Assembly: GCA_049999805.1 (NCBI GenBank)
Contig: JBNGIO010005394.1
Location: 1 to 37,575 of the forward strand
DNA from: Folioceros fuciformis
Taxonomy: Eukaryota; Anthocerotophyta; Anthocerotopsida; Anthocerotales
Direction of reading: 5' to 3'
Length of the DNA: 37,575 nucleotides
The notes under the pieces were generated by a model, which did no database searches, had not been told where the DNA came from, and saw only the letters and a program-made list of their open reading frames with translations. Positions 30,410-37,575 of the stretch are shown here, in pieces; the first letter of the stretch is position 1, and every line of letters starts with the position of its first letter. A program made the translations under genes and the position numbers.

Positions 30410-31399
30410 TTGTCGGCCTTGGAGAAAGCTATGGCCATTACAAGTTTGCTCAATAACACATCAAAGAAGGAAGATTTGTCTATTGAGAAGGAAACTCTGT
30501 CTTATTTATATATGCTTACTCAAGCATCTCGATTTGTGAATGTGAAAGGCAAATGTCATTGCCCTTTGTACTCATGGTTATCTACACTTTCTAACATGCA
30601 TCTACATGAGTTCATACAATTGCTACATACTGCACATCCAGGTTTCAAGTTGGTCTCAAGACGCTATGCAACATCCTTAGTAACAACCAAGTTTTCTTTA
30701 ATAGCTCTAATTGTTCTCAGAGTCAGGTTGCTTGGCAATTAGGAGTTACTTCATGTAGATTTAGAGCTGCAAAAAATGGAGCAAACATTGGGAAAACATG
30801 TCAACTATTTCATATTGGCCATGGCACCATTGTGAAAGGGACCCAACTTGTGATCATTATTTTGCTTCATATGCGCCATGAGTGGATGAAGTGGCTAGAT
30901 GAGAGTAGACGATATGAGATTAGTGAAGTGATACGCCTAAAGGGTTTTGAGGGATGTGTTGGCTTCATTAATAGAACAACTTTGTCATGATCACAAAAGT
31001 GTGGCATTTGTAGTAAGCAATATTTCTTCATTATCACAAAAGTGTGGCATTGGTGGTGAGCAATATTTTGTCATTATCACAAAAGTGTGGCGTTGGCGGT
31101 GAGCAATATTTTAAAAGGAAACGGATGTATGCCCTTAACATCTCACAAACATCAACGACCTCAAACTTTCTTCATTTAGGATTGGAACACTATTTTCTAT
31201 GTATTCTATGAACCTGCAAGTTGCGTGTGATGTCGACAAAAGAATCACCTCTCTACATGTTGGTTGTCCTAGCTCTAATCATGCTACATTTGTGTTTCAA
31301 AGAATGAGTATTTATAAAGATCCAACAACACATTTCTCAGCAGGGAAATACCTTATAGGAGATTCCACGTATCTACTATCACATTTTTGTGTCCCATTA
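30410..31399 (+). pseudogene. PIF/Harbinger transposase relic, cut by copia A
   Basis: Plus-strand frames carry the typical order. A helical N-terminal part includes GHGTIVKGTQLVI (about 30820-30860). RYEISEVIRLKGFEGCVGFI is at about 30910-30970, where the family has GFPxCVGxxDGT; here the catalytic Asp position reads N in FINRT. GGEQYFKRKRMYALN is at about 31095-31140. VGCPSSNHATFVF (family PGSxHDxxV) and YLIGDSTYLLS (family GDxAYPL) lie in 31199-31400. Stops, frameshifts and an internal 43-bp repeat disable it. The reading frame is cut at 31399 by the LTR of copia A. The remaining C terminus is not seen. Confidence 0.82.
30981..31109 (+). repeat. 43-bp tandem repeat inside the transposase frame
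   Basis: Three units with TCAT anchors at 30985, 31028 and 31071 carry TCACAAAAGTGTGGC and GAGCAATATT (AAGCAATATT in the first unit). The last unit is in frame with the downstream coding blocks. Each extra 43-bp copy shifts the frame by one. Confidence 0.9.
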
Positions 31400-31712
31400 T
31401 GTTGAGGTCCTTTCTCTAAGGAGAATCTTGTTAGAAAAAGTAGGAAATCAAGGATCAACTCTATTCAGGGGCCTAGGCGCCGATAGCGTAATTTAAGCAG
31501 TCCAAAAAGCAAATCTAGCAAGTATCCCGTCTAATAATGCGTAAAACGGGCGTAGGTGAGAGCATACAGAACTTTGATAATTGGAAATGAATTAACAATC
31601 TCAATGACAAAAACATTTAAATACTATCCATGTGTCCATCGACCAAACAACCCTAAGTCCATGTAACCTGAATATAATCAACTATGCGTTAGGTTTAACT
31701 TCTAAGCTAACA
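31400..31712 (-). repeat. 3' LTR of copia A
   Basis: On the plus strand it runs from TGTTGAGG to AGCTAACA, so in element orientation it starts TGTTAGCT and ends CCTCAACA, with TG...CA ends and length 313 bp. The next bases (31713-31722) form a minus-strand polypurine tract, and the other edge coincides with the break in the Harbinger frame. The partner LTR is not visible, so the ends are inferred. Confidence 0.68.
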
Positions 31713-31722
31713 CCCCCTCTTA
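31713..31722 (-). promoter_or_regulatory. Polypurine tract of copia A
   Basis: On the minus strand it reads AAGAGGGGG immediately before the LTR start TGTTAG. This is the usual plus-strand priming site of copia elements. Confidence 0.65.
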
Positions 31723-31723
31723 A

Positions 31724-32498
31724 ACTAACCACTGTTAATTTAAAACTCAAACCCTAAGATGAAGGACTTCTTACGGGGGATGTGACAAACAGGCATCACG
31801 AGGAATAGTCTCTCGCTCATGCACGCTTGAAAGTAATCCGGTGGTTGGAGTTGACGATCCAGATTCTGCTCTGCAATCAAGGCTGCGACTACAAGAATGG
31901 AGCTCCCCCTTGCTGTGCTCATCATCAAATCTCAGCTTGTGCTCTTCTTCTTCACGCATCTGTAATTTTTTATTCTCTGATTGAGCATGAGAAGGAGCGG
32001 CATGGAAGTTCGAATTCCTTCTGAAGGGAGGCAGAAGAGGAGTGGAATTGTTGACAACCATCCTGCTAACTCGCAGTCTTCATCAGCAACGAGAACGGAG
32101 GCGTCCTCCTCATCAGAGGTTATGCCTCTGAGTAAAGGGGAAGCAATCAAAGGCTGGGAATGGGACAACAACACGTGGTCGGCCAGCATGTGCGCCTGGG
32201 GAACTACCATGTGGAACTGAATGTGTCCTTGGTGATAAGCAAAGTCAAGGACATGAATACCCACATCTCCGAACCTCCAACTCGTGAGCAAACTGAGGAA
32301 AGGAGACAGGGTCTTGTCAATGAGCTGGAGAGCACTATCAGAATGTTGAACAAGCTCAAGGGGGTGGACTTTTACGACTAAAACAAGTATACAGATGATT
32401 AGGTATGTCCCTCACGCTTCATCCATCTGACCCTATGTTTTTTTTTTTTTAGCAGAGGGGCACATGTTTCCACCACCCTCCATCCAGATGAGTGACTG
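31724..32498. other. Long 3' non-coding part of copia A
   Basis: About 775 bp separates the pol stop from the polypurine tract, longer than usual for copia. It contains a T12 run (32438-32449). A plus-strand frame (32160-32381) reads THISEPPTREQTEERRQGL and a short amphipathic helix; I recognise nothing. It may be a captured or inserted fragment. Confidence 0.4.
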
Positions 32499-34828
32499 TC
32501 ACTCAAAATAGGCAGAGTAGTCCCTCAGTCCCATGCCCTCCATGTGATAATAATGTTTGTATTTGGGCAACCCTTTTGTGAGGATGTCGGTAGTGTTTTC
32601 ATCTGTCTGTATGTATTCCAATTTAAGAACACCTTTGTGAACCACATCTCGTATGTAGTGGTGTTGCACTTCAATATGTTTTGTACGAGCATGAAATTTT
32701 GAGCTCTCTACTAACTCAAGGGCTACGATGTTATCACAGAGCACGAGAGTGGGCTTCTCCTGCGGCTGTCCCAAATCTTGGAGGAAGCTACGTTCCCACT
32801 CAGCCTCTTTTGCTGCTTCAGTCAAAGATTTATACTTCAGAGGAACTGAGAGCAACATATGCTTCCTTTTTATAGCTCCATGTAACCGCTACTGAGCCCA
32901 GTACATAGCAATATGTGGAAAGACTCCTTTGTGCATCGGAATCCGAGGCCCAGTCAGCATCTGTGAAGCCTCTCAAAATAAGTTGCCTTTGCCCTGTGCT
33001 CTTGTACATAAGTCCGCATTTATGCATGCCTCTGAGATAACTAAATATCCTTTTGACAGCTACCTAGTGTACCTTAGCAGGATTTTCCAGAAACTGCAAA
33101 ACTATACTAACAGCATATTGTATGTCAGGTCGAGTCCAGTTCGCAACAAAAATCAGAGACCCAACAGCATGTCGGTAAGGTATGTTCTACATGTCCAACT
33201 TTTCAGCTTGTGACTGTGGGCACTGGTACTTAGTCAATTTCGTGCCAGCAGCATAGGGAGTGGCAGCTGGCCTGGCCTCATCAAGGTGGAACTTTCTGAG
33301 TATCTCGATTATGTACTTGTACTGGTGGATAAACAGTAGCTCTTCTTCCCTTACACAAAGCAATTGGATTCCCAAACATAATTTCAGCTCCCCTATGTCT
33401 TTCATGTCGAATATGTTGCTGAGTTTGTCCTTCACACTTGCTAATAGCTTTTGGTCGTTTGTGGCAAATATAACATTTTCCACATAAAGTGCTAGGATGA
33501 CGATTGATGCTCCTTAAGTGAGCTTGTACGCATTGCTGTCGGCTGCATTTTGGACGAAGTCAATACTAAGCAGGTACAAGTGCATTGTAATGTACCAAAC
33601 ACGCACGCTTTGTTTCAGGCCGTATATGCACTTCAAAAGCTTTAACACTTTGTTAGGATGCTGCTTGTCTTCGTAGGCTTCAGGCTGCAACATATACAAC
33701 TCCTTTTCAAGGGTACCATACAAAAAGGCAGTGCAAACATCCATCTGTTGCAGGTCAAGGTCAAACTCAGTGGCATAAGCAAGCAGAATTCTAATCGACT
33801 GTGTACAAACAATAGGCGAGAAGGTCTCTTGATAGTCAAGGCCTTCCACTTAGGTAAACCCACGAGCCACGAGCCTTGCTTTGTATCTGGCCACTCGTCC
33901 ATGTGCATTGAACTTGATTTTAAAAACCCACTTACAGTTGATCGCCTTTCTTCTAGGTGGGAGGTCTGCAAGTACCCATGTCTCATTTTTTATGAGAGAT
34001 TCGTACTCATCCTCCACTGCAGCCTTCCATTGTTCACTCTATGGACCATTGAAGGCCTACTGTAAAGTGGTAGGCTCCTCTGGAACTTCAGGGCTAGCAG
34101 TAGCCAAGGCAGCAGCTTTAGCAAAAGAGGTTTTCCGAAAATCAATGGACTGGTAACGGGGTTCTGCCCATTAGTCAGGAGGTGGCCTGTGACGTGTAGA
34201 GCGTCTAAGTACAGGCTCTTGTTCATGTGGCTCGTCAGCAGTGGCTATGCTTTCCAGAGCATGATGTCCTACAACCTCCCCCTCATCGTCTGGAATGGGA
34301 GCAGCATCCCCCTCGTAGACTGGAGGATAATCATTTTCCAAAACATTATGTAGATCATCCTGCAGGTTCATATTGTTTTCATGATCAGTATCGGCAACAT
34401 TAGGCACATCAAGTGCCACTAGTGGAGGGTTTGCCAACACAACATCACCTCCATGTCCGTCAGCAAGATCGTCAAATGTTTCGGGATCAGCAGGATCCAT
34501 ATCATCAAGTGGGTAAGTGGCTGGGACTCCCTCTATTTCATCTGTTTCCAACAGATCGGAGTATCCTCCTTCAGCAGTTTGTGATAAATTTGGAGATGGC
34601 TGTGTGGCAGGGGCACTGGGCTCAAGAAAGGTGATGCTCCGGGCGAGAAGCATGGCACCAGTCTTAGGATTGTAAAGTTTGTAGGCTTTGGTTCTTTCAC
34701 TATAACCTACAAAAAGTAAGCCCTTTGCTCGAGGATCCAATTTCCTTCGTTTCTCAACAGGTATGTAACCAAAAGCCCGTGCTCCAAAAACTCGCAGATG
34801 TAACTGTTCGGGTGTAGAAACCCTAACA
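32499..34828 (-). pseudogene. Ty1/copia pol (integrase end, RT, RNase H), broken
   Basis: On the minus strand from 34828: STPEQLHLRVFGARAFGYIP and a GLLFVGYSE block end the integrase. An acidic linker leads to RSTRHRPPPD and a stop. RT follows (KWVFKIKFNAHGRVARYKAR, VEGLDYQETFSPIV, QMDVCTAFLYGTLEKELYM). The catalytic box reads LYVEN where LYVDD is expected. RNase H has GFTDADWASDSD, LSSSEV and a DILTKGLP end, stopping at 32499. At least seven in-frame stops (for example near 34171, 33848, 33512, 33185) disable it. Confidence 0.93.
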
Positions 34829-34951
34829 TGATTAAATATACGATTAAGAGTTAGGTTAACTAACCAATCGACACCTTACAATTTTGCTTCTTAAACTCTT
34901 ATTTGTTAATTAAATGTTGTCTTTGTGAAATATGCTTCCGCAAGTTTTTCA
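34829..34951 (+). repeat. LTR-like segment of copia B
   Basis: It runs from TGATTAAATATACG to GTTTTTCA directly before the tRNA primer site, giving 123 bp with TG...CA ends. That is short for copia, so the 5' end may be truncated. The proposed start lies at the point where element A's integrase frame stops making sense. Confidence 0.55.
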
Positions 34952-34964
34952 TGGTATCAGAGCC
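34952..34964 (+). promoter_or_regulatory. tRNA-iMet primer binding site of copia B
   Basis: TGGTATCAGAGCC is the standard plant copia minus-strand primer site, complementary to the 3' end of initiator tRNA-Met. It follows the CA that ends the LTR. Confidence 0.88.
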
Positions 34965-35966
34965 CTTTAAAATGACTATGAGGTTAGGTGCAGAGGGACT
35001 GCACAAGCATAATATATACAGCTGCCATCTTGGTTAGATGTAGTATAGTATGTTGAAGCAGTCACTTTACACTTGTATCCTAGAATCAACATAAGTAGTT
35101 TCTTCATAAAACTTCTAAGGAAGATTCCTATGAAAAACTACAAATGATCCTAAATCTAGTTTCGCAATGGCACGCTGGAGAGTAAGGTGCCCTGATGTGT
35201 CTCTATACAAGAAGAGAATCAGTTCTTCTGGGGTCTTCAAACCCTGCTTGTGAGATGTTCTAAGCCAAATTCAACAGGGCGAAGAACTTCTACTCTACAG
35301 TGCCGTTGCAATCACATTTTCAGACAATCTCAGCTTTCAAAAGACAAGGAAGATCTAAACTGGGAAATTCCAGTTTTGCGAATTTAGATCTTTTTGTAAG
35401 AATGCTGGAGGAATGCCTATTAATTATTGAGGCTCACCTTGTGACAACAATTGCTGACCAGGAGGAGTTTGCGCTTGTTGTCGTTTGCTATCACTGGGGA
35501 CTACTGATAAATTGGATCTCATCAGTTTGCAATTCTGTTGACAATTTCCTGGAGTTGCTGTGCAGCGCATTTGCGAGCAACATAAGTGGAATTTTAGCAA
35601 GGGATCAATTAGCATCACTTCAATATGTTGTGAAGATCCTCGTGCATGAGCAGATTTTCTCGACCTCACTCTAATCTCAGTTCAGACCTGTATAGGCGCA
35701 TTTGTGAGTGGCGCCGATTCATCCCCATGCCAGCGCTGCAGCATCTGGATCTCAAGGGTTGTCAAGATTAGTCTTGCCCCTTCATCTGGCAGCCAACTTA
35801 GCAAATTCGACTACGTTCACAAGTCGTTTTGAGGTCAGGAGTGTCCATTCAGTTTTCGTTTTTAGGGTTCCGCTGAAAACCAACCGTCATGAAGGGGTAC
35901 TTACCGTTTCACTTAAGTTTCAGGTTGCTCAATCTTCCTTTGCAGACACTTGGCATTGTCTAGAGT

Positions 35967-36968
35967 ATGTCTGCTGAAGATAGTGACCTGGACACAAATT
36001 TCTCGCCCACTCGATCTGCGTTAGTGAGCAGTGTCGATTTTGATCAAGAAGAGGAGTCTCAGATCTCAGACTTCCTTAGAAGCTACCTGAGGAGTTTAAT
36101 TACTGGGTCAGTTGGCTTCATGCCTACTAGTCAACCTAGTCAGATATCTGGGCAGACTCCTGCTAATATGACAACAGCACAAGTACCTACCTTTGTTGGA
36201 GTCACCTACTCAGGTGACTTTAAAGAAAAAGACAGGTTTGATGGCAAGCAGAATCGGTATGAAAGTTGGAGAGCTCGAATGAAGGCTTTTCTCAACGCGA
36301 GAGACGTCTGGGAATACGTTGATGGCTCTTTGGCAGATCCCAACAAAATCCCAGCCTCTGCATCTGTTCAGCCAACTGCAGATGAAAAATCAAAATGGTA
36401 TAAGGGCAACAAAATTGCTTATGCCATTCTTCTCTCTGGCCTGGATGAATCTATGGTCACAGAAGTTGATTACCTGGATATTGCTACTGATGTCTGGAAA
36501 CAGTTGAAAGATACATATCAGGTGCAGAATATACTTACCCTTGTGACTGCAAGGAATGAATTCCACTCACTAAGGATGAGAGAAGGGGACTCTGTCGGAG
36601 TGCATGTTAGTCGCTTCTGATTCTTGAGCGCACAGCTGGCCTCTCTTGGCAGCAAGTTGACTAAGAATGAAGCAGTTGCTCAACTGCTCTCCAATCTTTC
36701 GCCTTCCTATCATAACTTTGTCTCGTCTCAGAATTCAGCCCTACGTGCTTCAATAGCGGCTGTCACTGCTGGACATGCACATACGCTCACTTTAAGTGAG
36801 CTCACTAGTGCCCTCTTTCAAGAAGAGCAGTCCCGCCACAGATCTGGAGGACATGGACAGCGAGTGAAGAGTGAGAAAGTTTTGTTTGCTGCCGAAGGAA
36901 AGCTGTTTGCAAAGGGGAAAGGAAAAGGAGGAAGACCACCTCATCCAAGTTTGGGTTCACGTTCTTCA
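35967..36968 (+). pseudogene. Ty1/copia gag of element B, interrupted
   Basis: Two in-frame pieces, 35967-36620 and 36624-36968, are separated by one TGA after HVSRF. Core blocks are RYESWRARMKAFLNARDVWEYV, the downstream W-Y-x-G-N-K-I-A-Y segment, the LTLVTARNEFHSLRM helix, NLSPSYHNFVSSQN and LSELTSALFQEEQSR. This is the same gag segment as in the minus-strand relic at 11970-12510. Coding ends in a basic KGKGKGGRPPHPS stretch where the zinc knuckle should follow, because the LTR of C begins at 36969. The start ATG at 35967 fits gag length, with an acidic N terminus. Confidence 0.9.
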
Positions 36969-37261
36969 TGTTGAGTTATCGAGCTCTATATGAGCTAAAC
37001 TCATGTGGTGTTAGTTATCCCAGTTGGGTTCATACTAGACTAGTTCTAGTTATTAGTGAACTTAGGATAGTGTAGATTATCCCATATTGAACCTGGAAGT
37101 TGTGTAGCCCTAAATGTACTACTTAAATGGAGACCTCGGACCTCCATAGAAAGACAGTGGTGATGTGTATTGTTTTCATGGTTGTGATCACCAATACCAC
37201 CCTCTCTTCTCTCCTCTCCTCTCCTACACTTGCACGTAGACTGGAGTCGATCCTATTGACA
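36969..37261 (+). repeat. 5' LTR of copia C
   Basis: 293 bp from TGTTGAGTTATCG to CCTATTGACA, with TG...CA ends, immediately before the primer binding site. It includes a CT-rich run (TCTCTTCTCTCCTCTCC, 37203-37223) in the second half, typical of plant LTR leader regions. The 5' edge is where the gag of B loses coherence. Confidence 0.78.
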
Positions 37262-37274
37262 TGGTATCAGAGCC
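37262..37274 (+). promoter_or_regulatory. tRNA-iMet primer binding site of copia C
   Basis: TGGTATCAGAGCC follows the LTR end CA directly. It is the same motif as at 34952. Confidence 0.9.
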
Positions 37275-37575
37275 CGGTGCAGGCGGTGGAAGATCGGCGT
37301 AGGAGGTGCTGCAAGAGGCAGCAAGAGTGCACACCAGAAGCTAGAGCAGCTACGAGAAGTTGGAGCAGCTTGGAGGGAGTTCGGCAGCCAGCGTCCCGGC
37401 AGCTAACTCTCATATCGGTGTGTGCAGGAAGTGAGGAGAAGGGCGACAAGGCCTTGTCAGCTTACTGGACTAGCTGTTGATCCCCAGAGCTCTGTGGAAG
37501 GGCTGACAAGTGGAGGCAACAGCTGCAATAGCCTTAGCAGCTGCAAGAAAGTGTGCTAACCCTAGCTTGGCAGCA

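Larger units (their letters stand above)
31400..34828 (-). mobile_element. Ty1/copia retrotransposon A, 3' half
   Basis: A minus-strand element with 3' LTR 31400-31712, polypurine tract beside it, and pol 32499-34828 (end of integrase, RT, RNase H). It lies within a Harbinger transposase frame at its low-coordinate end and is cut at 34828 by element B at the other. The gag, protease and most of the integrase are not in the window beyond B. Confidence 0.85.
34829..36968 (+). mobile_element. Ty1/copia retrotransposon B, 5' part
   Basis: A plus-strand element: a short LTR-like segment, primer binding site at 34952, a 1 kb leader, and gag from 35967. It begins where the minus-strand pol of A stops and is cut at 36968 by element C. 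The leader (34965-35966) has no recognisable gene; its 124-codon frame at 35300-35674 is unassigned. Confidence 0.8.
36969..37575 (+). mobile_element. Ty1/copia retrotransposon C, 5' end
   Basis: 5' LTR (36969-37261), primer binding site at 37262 and 300 bp of leader up to the window end. It sits inside the gag frame of B, making it the youngest visible layer. Its coding region lies beyond the window. Confidence 0.8.

Noticed and set aside
31981-32381. Plus-strand ORFs as a host gene
   Set aside because: No recognisable domain, and they lie within the 3' non-coding part of a minus-strand copia element.

Overview
The window looks like nuclear DNA from a land plant, most likely a seed-free one (fern, lycophyte or bryophyte). 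I infer this from a plant double-stranded-RNA-binding (DRB) protein gene, an LHW-type bHLH gene, two adjacent intron-less PPR-DYW organelle RNA-editing genes (one intact, one decayed), and Ty1/copia elements primed by plant initiator tRNA-Met. Introns in the two spliced genes are short (75-265 bp). The species is not determinable by eye.

Layout. 1-5815: a decayed Ty3/gypsy retrotransposon. Its pol is preceded by the C-terminal half of a DNMT3-like cytosine-5 DNA methyltransferase, and copies of its tail and of a leader repeat carrying telomere-like motifs lie downstream. 6448-6649: a 23-bp minisatellite. 7099-10453 (minus): a complete LHW-like bHLH gene that I resolve into 12 exons and about 655 codons. 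11269-12510: a 67-bp tandem repeat and a copia gag-protease relic. 12511-15721: no recognisable gene. 15722-18041: a stop-riddled coiled-coil ORF of unknown family. 19440-19740: a Harbinger transposase relic. 20770-22518: a three-exon DRB gene with two dsRNA-binding domains and a long novel tail. 24080-26335: an intact PPR-DYW protein fused at its N terminus to a PDF motif, the single-stranded-DNA-binding motif of OSB proteins. 27271-29652: its decayed tandem paralogue, which has the same N-terminal motif. 30410-37575: a four-layer nest of transposons (Harbinger, then copia A, copia B and copia C).

How the genes relate. The four host loci are independent: a transcription factor (vascular and cell-division control in characterised plants), a small-RNA or dsRNA pathway protein, and an organelle RNA factor with its dead duplicate. 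The rest is transposon debris. The observations most worth a second look are the methyltransferase domain inside a Ty3/gypsy element and the PDF-PPR-DYW fusion shared by two tandem paralogues. All exon structures are read by eye from splice consensus and family conservation, without transcript data.
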